Assembly (NCBI GenBank): GCA_000711775.1
Contig: ARYC01000253.1
Coordinates: forward strand, 62,001 to 126,000
Direction: 5' to 3'
Source: Oxytricha trifallax
Taxonomy: Eukaryota; Ciliophora; Spirotrichea; Sporadotrichida; Oxytrichidae
Length of the DNA stretch: 64,000 nt
Shown: positions 11,901 to 23,900 of the stretch, in pieces
How positions within the stretch are numbered: the first letter of the stretch is position 1
Layout: the number at the start of each line of letters is the position of its first letter
The notes under the pieces: model-generated
The model's input: the letters and a program-made list of their open reading frames with translations, nothing else
Told to the model about the DNA's origin: nothing
Database searches by the model: none
Program-made: the position numbers and the translations under genes

Positions 11901-13260
11901 ATTATATTTTGACTGATTTAATTATCGAACAAATTTCCATATATTATTTTACTATAACATTAAATAATTATTTATTAAATTATTAATGTTTGAAGAGTTG
12001 AAACTAATGTAAGTTATTAAAGAGCCTATTAATATCTAACAAAAATCGAGTAATGGGGTTGGGGATAATCAGAACACTAAAAGCAAGTTAAAGCTGATTA
12101 TTCCAGAGAAAAAACTTTCTTAAAATATTGAAGAATACTTCCCTTCTGATAATGAGATGGATGTAGACGAGGAAAGTCTTGATAATTTATTTATGTTAAT
12201 AATAGTGATAAAAAATATGATATACATGTGATTATGTATATAATGCGACAATTAATCTTTTACTAAAACAAAGTATTTAATAAAAGTTAATCTTATGATA
12301 AAAATTAAAAAAAACAAAAAACTGAATAAGTCAAGAAAAATGCAATAAATAGCTAATAAAGGATTAAGATAAATTAGAAAATTATAAAATCATTTATATA
12401 TCAGAATTAAAATTAATTCGAATTTCAATTGAAATTTAAAAAATTAAAAATCAATCTAAGTTAAAATTTTTATTACAAATCTTTATTTTTAATATATAGA
12501 TATTATTTATTCCTTCATTCATAAATTAAAATATTTTTTATATATTGATAGCTAAAGAGCGAAAGTTTTTAGAGAAACAAGGCAATTAGATGTAAATGTT
12601 TAGAGTCCGCTATTAATTAACAAGGGGAAACCCAAATCTGGCCAATCTGTCGATTCTAAAAGTTTATTTTTGAAACTTTCTCGAGCAGAGCCAGAACCCG
12701 AAGACAAGCCTAGTAACGAAATAAATCTCGAGCATCATGAAAAAATCATCGCTAAACCACAACCATTTGATAGATAATATCTGGATGATTCACCTCAGTA
12801 GCATACGTTAATGAGTTAAAAAATATAAATGGAGGAAGAAGTTAAATTCAGTCAAACTAAATAAGAAAAGAAAGCGTAGCACTAAGTGGAATCCTAAAGT
12901 GACTAAGAATCTGAGGAGGAGTTAAAAATAGAAGACTCTTAAATTATGAAAGATTAAAAGCGGACGGAGCATATACAGTTCTTGGATAGTAAAGAGCAAT
13001 CTCCTTAAAATAATGATGAAAGTTCGAAGAATTTAAATGACGACATATTAGAAGACGATTATGAAGAATCTTCAGAGTCTTCTAATGATAATGACAATTG
13101 TATAGTAGAGCTTAAAAACAGATAAAAATCGAGCAAAGAGTTACCAAAATTTAAAAAGGAATTTGATGTTGTCCTAACAAGAGTTAAGACCACTTTTAAG
13201 AGCAAGGAAAGACCGGCAAAAGATACAACATTCACTTTAAATGGTGGGAATTAATGTTAC
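8916..13260 (+). CDS. PAS-domain protein of the TmcB-like family
   Basis: Several plus-strand coding segments separated by AT-rich IESs. The segment at 8940-10080 shows the typical pre-PAS helix (MENEARHVLKIMIDMSHSDK), then a PAS domain: GTGFILVSGNMFEIGRILKI, NNSICNYLQYFKDDL and a LMPDCIAAYHD block. A second fold-like segment follows (NRGIIEACSSNFVKRYGL). This pattern is common in ciliate TmcB-like proteins, which also carry membrane domains. Later segments (about 10840-11100, 11200-11600, 12000-12190, 12550-13250) are mostly charged and Q/S/E rich. I could not place every junction; near 11130 an in-frame TGA must fall in an IES. The N-terminal membrane part was not found here, so it may be missing, or the gene may be scrambled. 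Confidence 0.5.
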
Positions 13261-13289
13261 CAATTTTTAAAAATGTTTAACCCTTCTTA

Positions 13290-14896
13290 AGTCTTCTCTT
13301 TCTTAATGCATGCGATTATCCTATCTGTAAAAGCAGCACATTCCAACTATTCCTCTCTAATTCACTCCATCTATGATCTAATTTTCTTGATTTTGCCTAT
13401 TTATAGTTTCTATCCATTCTGAGATATCTGATACTTCTAAGACTTCATCCGTCTAGATGTCTTTGAATTGTGGAGGAGAATAAGTCGATTGACATTCCAA
13501 AATGTATTCTATGTCTTAGGTAGTTGCCTCTTTGAATATGATGTCTGAAATTCTCAATTTATAATGAAAGTTAAATGAAGTCATAAAACAGGATTATAAT
13601 TAGCAAATTAATCATAATCTTTCTGTGGTTTGAAGATGTATTGGATCTGCTCATAGCACTTCCCCTTATAGAAGATGGAGCCATAGAGAGAGGAAGTGTG
13701 GAAATGGACGATGCTGAAGGTTCTTTTCTAACGTTAAAAGGGCTCTTAGCAGCTGTAGTTTGCCTTGAGCTCGATGTGGTATTAGATTGCTTCTGAATTG
13801 AGTCACTCTTGAACTCAGATATCTCTTGAGATCTCTGATTATCAGTTGAATTTTTATTGGTGTTATCTTTCTAAGAAAATTTACTCATTAAAAGCTCAAA
13901 TCTCGAGAATTAATTGTCAACTAATTTTCCATGCATTTAGTTTAATTCGTGCTACTCCATTTTCAACTCTTCTAGTCTTAAAGATTCGTCCAGCCCTTGC
14001 ATATTGATATCTTCAAGTTGTAGTGTATCATTTTAATTCTACCCGATCTTGAATATATTAGTGGGTAACTGCTTATTCAATAATTCTTACTATGAAACAT
14101 ACTAACCAAAGGTTTCTTGTAAATTTTGCTTTAATTCATCTTTAGCTTAAGGAGTTACTAATGAAGATCTCTTAGAAATAACCTTGTCATTGTTTATTTC
14201 TGTTTTATTGTCATTTACGATTTTTTACATTTCTTTGTAATCAATTCCAAAAAAGTCCTCTATCTCTTACTTATTGAAATTTCTTTCGTCATCAAAATTC
14301 ATGTTAGACATGTAAATAGAACTTTTGTCATCTCATCTGCTCTATGAAATAAATTATGAATTTGAAAAGGATGGTAGCAAATATCAAAAGAATTATTCGA
14401 ATTCATGTAAGTAACTTACTCCGTTGTGAGCTGTGTAAAACGATTTCGAATCAACTTCTGATTTGAATTAAGGAGTCTTCTTAGAATTCATGCTTAGTTA
14501 AACTTTGCTAGCTAGTTTTAGGCAAAAAATAATTATGATGAGGTAATCCCAAGAATTTCTAAAATTATATATTGTTTTTAAGGATTATAAAAAGTGAAAT
14601 TTATGAAAAATTATTTTTTTTGCTACTTGAAACATCTACTATAAAATTTATTATTTATTAAAGATATAAATCTCTAGAATATAAATTCTGTCAGATCTAG
14701 GTGATTAAAGTAAACTTAATCCTTACCAACAAATTTATAATATTCGCTAAACTTATGATCCCCTTGTCGCTGTTTGATAATTTGAAACAATCTCATTTTT
14801 AGTTTCTTCCTCTACAATTAAAGCAGGCTAGGAAATTATTCTCAAACTCTAGGCAGGAAAGTTTTTAAATTCCTCTTCTGCCATGTTATCATTCAT
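13290..14896 (-). CDS. Unknown hydrophilic protein
   Basis: ATG at 14896 (MNDNMAEEEFKNFPAQSL). The first segment joins the next (QLSMNSKKTPQFKSEVD) through an IES with pointer AAGTTTA, which keeps frame. The main segment, about 13640-14315, reads MSNMNFDDERNFNKQEIEDF and is Q/N/S rich with helical stretches. A last segment near 13300-13540 (DIIFKEATTQDIEYILECQ...RGIVGMCCFY) is reached after an IES or intron. The last part loosely resembles the start of a GNAT fold, but I do not claim it. It converges with the PAS gene, and the exact 3' ends of both near 13260-13300 are uncertain. Confidence 0.5.
14506..14764 (-). other. IES, about 259 bp, pointer AAGTTTA (minus strand)
   Basis: Plus-strand repeats TAAACTT at 14499-14505 and 14758-14764. 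Removal joins TRGSQV to QLSMNSKK in frame. Confidence 0.65.
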
Positions 14897-15074
14897 CTTA
14901 TAAATAATTAAATAAAAGTACTCTTTAATCAGTTTAGACTAAGTAATTCTTAAGTTTATTAAAACTCAAATATTTAAATTAACTTTATCAGCTTAATTAT
15001 TGGCAAATTAAAGTACAAAGTTTTAGGTTAAATAATTTCATTATAATTATCAAATTTATATATAAAGTAAAGTA

Positions 15075-16193
15075 ATGGAATCTACAATAGCTTCCACTGT
15101 ATAATCAGATCCCCAAGATAACTAATAAGATCTGTAACAAACATCCGTCATAACTGATCAAAACGGAGAAGTAATCTCTACTTTATCTAAGCGTAAAATG
15201 AAAAAACTCGCCAAAGAACAAAAATGGTTGGAAAAAAAGGCTTAAGATAAAGAAAGTGGTATTCACAAAAAGAAACATAAGAAGTCTCAAAGTACATACG
15301 CTCATTTATCTCGCTTTAATAGTGCAAATCAGATTAAAGCTGAGGAGGGAAGTGATTAATAAAAATTAGAGAGTCAGAGAGAACCAGGGCAAGAAGGCGT
15401 TATGAAAACAAGCAAGAAAGAGAAGCAATAGATGTTTAGGGAATTGTGTCAGAAAGGTCCTAAATACATAATTGATTGCGAGTTTGAAGATTTGATGCAG
15501 GATAGAGAGCTGAAATCATTATCATAATAGTTGGCTTATTGTCATTCAGTCAATAAGAAAATGGATTAACCATTGAATATTATAGGATAAATTTTGATTA
15601 CATTTTTAATTTCAACTAGCGTTCTTAATACTAAAGCAATATTTTAGTAAGTGGAATTGATGGAAAACTAAAAACTATGATTGAAAAGAGCAACTGTCAA
15701 AACTGGGCAGTGGATATAAAGTACAGCACAAAATATATAGATATAGTAGAGGATAAAAGTAAGCTTGTATATTTAACTGCAGATAGTGAAAATCTAATTG
15801 AAACATTAGATGATTAGATGACTTATATAGTTGGTGGCATTGTGGATCATAATCGATACAAACTTTTAACTTATAAGAAAGCCACAGAGTAAGGTATTTA
15901 ACATGGAAGATTGCCTATAAGAGAGAATGTTTGATTTAGTAAATTTCCTTATTATTATTTGCCTCCCCATTATAATTGAATTTATTTTTCTCATTAATGT
16001 TTAATTGACTCATTCAGCTGTCCTGACTGTAAATCATGTATTCTCAATAATTGCAGCTTACTATAAACATAATGGCGATTGGAAAAAAGCTCTGACAGAA
16101 GCCATACCTGAAAGAAAAAGAAAAGCTCTAGAAGAAGTTAAAGACGGTGAAGAGATTCAAAAAGAAGAGGAGAAAGAATAGTCGAACGAATGA
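15075..16193 (+). CDS. TRM10: tRNA (guanine-N1)-methyltransferase, TRM10 family
   Basis: Methylates N1 of purine 9 in tRNA using S-adenosylmethionine. ATG 15075, stop TGA 16191-16193. The N-terminal basic region (KRKMKKLAKEQKWLEKK) is typical. Three coding segments are joined by two IESs: up to MDQPLNI; then LVSGIDGKLKTMIEKSNCQNW, DKSKLVYLTADSENLI and YIVGGIVDHNRYKLLTYKKA; then SAVLTVNHVFSIIAAYYKHN and GDWKKALTEAIPERKR. The LTADS, VGGxVDxNR and LTVNHVF blocks are conserved in the SPOUT-fold TRM10 methyltransferases. About 330 residues, the usual size. The gene lies just upstream of a tRNA synthetase on the same strand. Confidence 0.93.
15576..15637 (+). other. IES, 62 bp, pointer AATATT
   Basis: AATATT at 15576-15581 and 15638-15643. 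Removal joins DQPLNI to LVSGIDGK in the TRM10 gene, as the family predicts. Confidence 0.85.
15926..15995 (+). other. IES, 70 bp, pointer AATGTTT
   Basis: AATGTTT at 15926-15932 and 15996-16002. Removal avoids the TGA right after RENV and joins LPIRENV to QLTHSAVLTVNHVF. Confidence 0.88.
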
Positions 16194-16299
16194 AATTTAA
16201 TTAAAAAGTGGATGAATAGTATTCAAACTAATTAATCTTAATTTAATTAACTCTATTAATATTATAATCAATAATATTAGCCGTAAACACATCATAAAA

Positions 16300-17518
16300 A
16301 TGAAGAAAGCTGCTAAGAATATCGTTTTATCTGGAATCTAACCTTCTGGTTTTATCCATCTGGGGAACTACCTATGTGCTGTACAAAACTGGGTTTAGCT
16401 CTAAAATTAAGCTGATATTCATCAGAGATTCTATTCGGTTGTGGACTATCACTCTTTAACTCAAAAATATGTGGGTGTAAGAGACGATGGAGATGGAAAA
16501 ACGCTCCCTGGCTCTCCAATTATAGAGGAAGATGAAAAGCCAAAGGAAGATAGCCCCTAAGAGTTAACTCTGAAAACAGCAGCAACCTTATTGGCATGTG
16601 GTATAGATCCAGCAAAGAGCACTCTCTTTGTACAGTCTCATGTGCCTGCAATTACAGAACTGCTGTGGTTCTTATCATGTTTAACTCCTCAAAGCTGGCT
16701 GAATAAGATGATTCAGTATAAAGAAAAGAAAGGGTCCAAGAGCGATAAACAGACAAGTCTCTCGCTATATTCCTATCCAGTTTTAATGGCTGCTGATATC
16801 CTAGCATATAGAGCTAATTTAGTGCCTGTAGGTGAAGACCAGACTTAGCATTTGGAATTAGCTAGAGATATTGCTGAAAGATTCAATAAGCTATTCGAAG
16901 AGCCTGAACTATTTCCACTCCCAAATAAATTAGATTATGAACATAGCTTGTTTGTTTACAACAGAGTAATGAGTTTGTAAGATGCTTCTAAGAAAATGAG
17001 TAAGAGCGATAAATCACTTAAATCTTGCATTAACTTAATTGATGATCCAGAAATGATTAGACTCAAAATTTCTAAAGCTAAGACCGATTCACTTGGAAGG
17101 GTATAAATCATTTTATCAATTTCAATATTTTATAGATAAAGTACGATACATCAAGGCCAGAGTTACTAAACTTGCTACACATTTATGCAGCAATAGAAGG
17201 TCAAGATGTTAGAAAGATTGATGTTCTCTTTGAAAATGATAACATGTACTCTTTTAAAGAAAAACTTAGTAATAAACTTATCGATAAGTAGGTCCCAATC
17301 ATAATTTACTTGTTTCTTAAAATTTAACAATTCATTCTTAATAATAATATTTATTTAGACTCTGCCCTATTGGTGAGAAAGCACTAGACTTATGCGCAAA
17401 AAACGAAGACTATCTTCTTGATACTCTTGATAAAAGTGCAATCGAAGCAAATAAGCATGCTGAGAATACACTAAGATTAATGAAGGCAAAAGTTGGAATT
17501 CTAAGAAGAAATTTATGA
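16300..17518 (+). CDS. WARS2: Tryptophanyl-tRNA synthetase, bacterial/organellar type
   Basis: Charges tRNA-Trp; class I synthetase. ATG 16300, TGA 17516-17518. The HIGH-type motif appears in GIQPSGFIHLGNYL and the second signature in KKMSKSDKS. The dimer and Trp-site block LYSYPVLMAADILAYRANLVPVGEDQ is very well conserved with bacterial TrpRS. Two GT-AG introns fit the frame: 17101-17135 (35 bp) and 17288-17358 (71 bp); the second could be an IES instead. Length about 370 residues, close to bacterial and mitochondrial enzymes. There is no obvious long targeting peptide, so a mitochondrial role is inferred from the family. Confidence 0.93.
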
Positions 17519-17914
17519 TCAATTTTAATGAGCAGAGTATATTTTATTCGCAAATTAAGAATTAATTAAAATAAATAATTATAGATTGTTTTTTACAAAA
17601 TGTTCATGGTTAATCCCATAAAAAAGGACTGTAAAAAAATAATGAATATAATTTAAAATAATATGGTTAAAAAGTGATTATAAGATTTACACTTTCCAAG
17701 AATATTTATTAGATGCATCTGTTTTTTTTAATTTAAGAATTAATTTTATTCATATAACTTTAAACAAAGTTACCCTCAAAATATTTAAAAATATGAATAA
17801 TTAATCTTTTTATCAAATATTTCTATGATTTAAATTACTTAATAGTAAAAATATATAAGTAACTAACTCTCTAATATTAACCTATTATATTAACTATTAT
17901 ATTATTAAATTGAG
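17519..17914. other. Intergenic, very AT rich
   Basis: No coding segment or RNA gene recognised between TrpRS and the next ATG. Confidence 0.5.
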
Positions 17915-20900
17915 ATGTAATCTGCTATATATCATAAAAATGAGAAAGAAATTGGAAGTAACGCACATTTTAATCATAATTCATATGCAAAACAAGACAC
18001 CCTCACTGACCAAATAAATGAGAATATTGATATAATATAATTAAAGATTTACATTATTTTAAAAGAACTTAATATTTTATTATAATTTAATTACTTTTTT
18101 TAATTTGTAATATTGATGAATGCAATGAGCTGTTTACATTGCCTTCTTCCAAAATTGACTCAAGATAAATGAAAAGAATTAGTTTTAAACATTTCAAAAT
18201 AATCTAATGATAATTTAATTTAATGAATAATTAGTTTTATTTTAAAATTAAATAAGAACAAGCTGGAAAACTTAAAGGTTCAATCCATTAATTAATGACA
18301 AGGGAGCTCATTAAAAAGCTGAACATATTTTAGCAATGACAATTTAAGGTAATTTGTCGCACACTCGAAAGTTAGAATTTGAAAAATTAAATAATCACAC
18401 TTTTGATTGCATCTCTATCGATATTGAGTTTAAATAAAAATAAATTCTATTTTAGAATGTTCATATTTAGATAATATGAATTTAAAAATATAATTTACTG
18501 ATACTTTTACCAAGAATCCTAATAAACAAGCCAGAACTCATAAGAATTCCACTATCGCACAAGTTTCAACTTTTCCCAATATGTATAACATTCAAAACCC
18601 CAAAACCCCTTAGTGAGGTTTATAAGTGCTTTGATTAGTAGGGTAAAGTTGGGGTTTTATTAGGGTTAGTAGAGAAATTAGGCCAGTTTGCAAAATGAGA
18701 AATAGAAATTAGCGATTTTGGGGTCTATTTATGATGAGAAATATTTAGATTTACTGCTTAAGCTTAGGTATGGTGCGAGTATTAATTTAGACTAACTCAA
18801 ACCAGTTATGAATTATGCTGCTATAGCTAAGCTCCTGCGCAAGAGTGCCTCAACAGTTAGGTATCATTGCTTGTTAGCTGTTTAGCATTTCAATTCTGGT
18901 TCTTGATAACATCCTGTAAGAAAACAAAAGTTCTCTTAGCACCATATTGAATATCTCTGCGATTCTAAGACTCTTAAGTATTGGGCACATTTACCACTTG
19001 ACTAGCGAGCTGTGATGTTTCATCGCAAGTTTCCTGACATGCGTATCTCACCATAGACTATCGCAAATATTTATTGAAGGAGCGGTATTACCTTCAAGAC
19101 TGTCAATAGAGTGAAGAGAGTTATTGACTTTACTCTGCCATTTTATAGTAATAATTTAAACTATATATATGATTAAATGCAGAGGTCTGTTGATAATAAC
19201 ATCAAGTTCATACACGCTGATGAAGCTGTGTTTACGTTCAACACCTTTATTAATAAGTCTTGGTACAAGAAGTACGATAATATAGAAGTGTATGACTAAA
19301 AGGTTAAGGTTGTCACTCACGCAATTTTGGCTGGTATCAGTGAAGATTCAGGCTTAGAAACTTATGTTATTCATCCTCGCTCTATTAAGCGAGAGCAGTA
19401 TATAGAGTTCTTACATAAGCTAAGAGATAAGTACAACGATCAAGAGATCATCCTGTTTGTTGATAACCTCTCAGTTCATAAGACTAAGGAATCTAAGAAA
19501 GCTTATGAAGAATTAAAGATAACTCCTGTGTATAACGTTCCTTACAGTCTTCAATTTAATGGAATCGAATTCTATTGGAGTTAGATTAAGACTCACTACA
19601 AGAAACTCTTGCTGTATCACCTAATGCATTATCTACCAATCGACACACTAGACTTAATACAGAGTAGTTGCAAGAGAGTGGGTAATGACTAGACTACGAT
19701 ATGTGCAAGGAAAGGAAGAATGAATGTTTATTAATAAGTGTTAGACTTAAATGGATGAATTATTTCACATATCAAACGAACTCTTAAATGGATTCGGCTT
19801 CTCTTTCTTTTCTTCCTCTGGTGCTTTACTAGGACCCATGTTTCTTCTCTTTGTACCAGCACCAGCATCAATGTTCATTTCATCAGACTTTTAAACTTCA
19901 TTATAAAGTCTCTTGCTAACTTAATGAATGGTTTGAGACTTTCTCTCTCTGTGAACCTTTGCATTCTCTTTCATTAGAAATATACCAGTTCCAGGTTTCC
20001 CTAAAAAGTTATAAATCAAAGCTTACTAGAGAGATAAGGATGCTTCTTAAGGCTCTGCTAGCCACGTCTCGCTTATTAGTATTCCTTGCTTCTTTTAATC
20101 TTCAGGAGAAATAGAGTAGCGTTTCTTATGAGCTTCTTCTATAATTTCTCTCAAATAATCCTCTTTGATTGTACCAAGAACACCAAAGAAGAAGTTTCTT
20201 TCAGGCAATTTATTTGAGAGTTACTTCTTGCTAGGAAGGTAAATAACCACTTCATCATCTTTCATTGCATCCTCGTAGAGATTTGTGACTGAAATCTCTG
20301 GGTAGTTAGGTATTTCAATCAGTTTGATTTCTTTGTTTTTAAAAGCTTTCTTCTCCTCGCAGAGTATTGCTTTTAAGAATGATATTTTAGTACCTTCCAT
20401 CGTTGGAAGGAATAGACCAACTGTATACATCGTTGATTAACATCAATTTATTTTACCATGCTAAGTAAGGTATCGATAGAGATCCTCCTTGCTACTGAAT
20501 CTTGAGATCATTTCTTGAGCATCAACCCTTTTCATTTGTTCATTGAATGATTCCATCTTTGTTCCTCTTCCTATTAATGAATTTCAAGTTTTAATTTATA
20601 GACTTCTGGATCCTATCCTTTAAATCTTACTATTAAATATGGGCATCTTATAGGAGGTCAACCCTGTAAAGATACGTGGAGAAGGTTCGCAGAAGCTGTA
20701 ACAAACTTCAGAGATGGAGCTCCATTTTTATCAATTTAGTTCCATTAAATTAGTACTAAATTTGTTTAAATTTAATTAGTACCGGTACTAAATTCGTTTA
20801 AGTTTAATTGGTACCAATTTAATAGTACCAAACTTAATTAGTACCTAGTTTTAATCCAGTGAGGTTTTAATGGAAAAGTTCCAATCTGGTTCAAAACTTA

Positions 20901-23900
20901 ATTGGTACCAGTACCAACCTGGCCTTTATCTGAGTTGGTACCAGAATCAAAATTATTAAGTGCAAAATTACAAATATTATAGTTATAAACTGAGTATAAA
21001 TATGAAGTCTTAGAGCTGAGATCAAACCATCATTAATGCTGTAGCAACTCCTATATAGTCCAGCTATAGCTATAGAGGTTTTAAGAGCTTTATAATAGAA
21101 ATTAAAATTTGAATTTAAACATGGCGGTCAACTTAAATCGTAGAGCGGCACTTTTAGGAGCAGGTCAATCAATGCTTAACTTTGGTTCAACCAAGAAACA
21201 AGAAGTTATATATATTGAGAGGGAGGCAGAGCTAAGAGCTCTTGAATTTGAAGCACAGGTTTTTATTATATAGGTTTAAAACATGAAACAGAAAGCTGAA
21301 ATAGAAGTTTAAACATTAATAAAAGATGTTGAGGAAGAAAAGGAACAGCTTCAGATTTAAAGGATTAAAACTTTTGAATGCTAAGACTGCTAAAATTTTT
21401 TCTCTACTGATTCCAGTTTGAAGAGACATATGAAAGAGGTTCACTCTGGGAAAGCTAAGGTGTATTTTAAGCATGATAAGGTCGATGGCAGGTACTAGTG
21501 CACGACTTGTGAGAAGTCTTATACTCACTCAGCTAAAGTTAAGAAACATATGCAGAAGCATCACCTAAGTGAGTTCTTGATTTAAGATAAAGAGACTTAG
21601 AAATTAGTGCCCGCTAAAAGAAAATCTAATAATCTTGAGACTTAAAAAGAACAACAGGAGAAGCTCAAGAGGCAGAAGCGAATAGAATTAATGAATCAAC
21701 CTGCTGGTAATGTCTTTTTAGCATGCTTTTAAGAGAGAGCCATGTATATTCCTGCACTAAATGCAGTAGACCTTAGCAGTTGTATTGAAAACTACTTACA
21801 TATAAACGTACCTGCTAAAGCAAAACTCATAGTGGTTGATGACTATGCCTACAAGGTATATCCTTTCAGCTATCTCCTTAAAAACGAGCAGTATCAAAAT
21901 GAGTTTGCTAACGAATATATTGTACTTAGAGAGGCTTAGAAAAAAGATTGCAAGAATTTGCTCAAGCTAGATGGTGTTATTTTAGGGTTTGGTTTCATCG
22001 CACTAAGGCTAAAAAAGTTTGAAATGACTCTCCGAGATTATCTATATTAAAACAGATACCCAGATGACTTGAATGATATTCTATCTAATATGATAAAGGG
22101 TGTTTAGGAACTTCACGAGCTTGGATACGTTCATAGAGATTTGAAGCCTGAAAATGTTATGCTAAACCTTTGCCCTTTAGAAGTAGTTGTAATCGATTTT
22201 AATAGAGCCTTAAGATAAGAGATTGTAACCTTAGCAAAGGTTCTTGGTACTCCAGGTTACTTCCCAATCAGAGAGAAATGGACTAATGGCTCTATTTAGT
22301 GGGATGTTTGGGCAGTAGCTGCAATAATTTTAGAGTGCGATATGGAAAGCATGACTTACATTAATACAAAATATGAAAAATAATCAATAAATCTAGCTGA
22401 GAAGCACATAAATCAAGATGATGTATGCTAAGAAATAAAGAAGATTGTAGAGAAGATAATAGTAAGAGCTCCAGCATATCCAAGACAATCCTTAGACGAT
22501 ATGCTCGAACCACTAAAGAAAGCGAGATTCAAGAGATACAACAAAGACAAGCAAGTAAAATTCGTGTGATATAATTAAACTAATACTCATTAAATACATA
22601 TTAAAGTCTCATTAAACTTGCGTTTTCTCTACTAACCCTAATAAAACCCCAACTTTACCCTACTAATCAAAGCACTTATAAACCTCACTAAGGGGTTTTG
22701 GGGTTTTGATTTTATTGTCAGATATCTAAACTAATTTATAATTAATATATTTATTATTAATTAATTATAGATGCATATCGACATGTAATCATAAAAATAA
22801 ATGTCTAAGGATATTTAAAAGCAAGAATCTCAAGAAATGAGTAATTTATTCATGTTTTAAAAAGAATTTAAGCATTTATATAACCACCTTAAAAATATTT
22901 ATTTTTAATAGATCTAATGAGCAGTGGAGATCACATCACATAAAGCGTTATAAAAGAATTTCCTGGCAAAAGCCAAGTTTCTTAACTCTAAAATGAATAA
23001 CTAGAACTAAGATTGTTGAAATAATCATGATAATTATATTTTTCAAATTTATATTTTAATAATTTAAAATTTACCGTCTAAATAGGATAAATGAAGTTTT
23101 ATTACACTATATTTATCATTAATTTGCTATTAATTATTATTTCCTTTATTACTTAATTTTGGTAATATAACTCCTTAGTTAAAATGTAATGCTATCTGGA
23201 GGCGGGAATTTAATATAGAGCGAGCTAGAGAAAGCTAGTTCATAATGCTTTATAAATCAACTTTTCCCTAAAATATAGTCCGACATCTCTAATAACAATA
23301 ATAATGTCAAAATCTAATTAATTGCAAAATTTATCATATTTTTTTTAAATATGAGACAAATAACTATATTTATTACTCTCTCTCTCTCTCCGAAAAGATT
23401 TTTTAGTTACAATATAATAATATTTTTCAACATTTAAGGAAGCAAATTAAGTTATTTTTTCTAAAATTTTAATTACTCTTGTATTTATTGTAATTTAAAA
23501 GATAAATTTATTATATTGTGAACCAACACTTAGTTTTAAATGATAATAATTGAATCATTAACATAATATTATTTTAAATTTAAAATAAGCAATAATATCA
23601 ATCCTTAATTAAAATAAAATAATATTAATGAGTAAAAATCTTCCTCAAACATTTGGAATTATTATAAATTAAAAACTATTTTTAATTTAAATAAAATATT
23701 TCTGTAAAATTATTTTTTAAAAAAAGTTTATCATATTTTTATTTTAATTTATAAATAACAGGTGTAAGCTACTGATATATAATAAAAAGTAGGAAAAATA
23801 CAAAAAAATTAAAATTCAAAAATAATTGAGGGAAAATTAGAGGATTCTCCCTTAAATGATAATAATATTTTGAGTTAATCAAACTAGAAAAATAATATTG

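Larger units (their letters stand above)
18593..22708 (+). mobile_element. TBE transposon, 4116 bp
   Basis: Ends with CAAAACCCCAAAACCCC telomere-like repeats in inverted orientation and about 80-bp terminal repeats (reading on into TTAGTGAGGTTTATAAGTGC), flanked by ATT. Holds a transposase ORF (plus), a 22-kDa ORF (minus) and a zinc finger/kinase ORF (plus). It sits inside an open frame of the large gene starting at 17915. Confidence 0.93.

Noticed and set aside
23375..23396. CT-rich simple repeat in an AT-rich stretch
   Set aside because: Short microsatellite inside a probable IES; no further signal.
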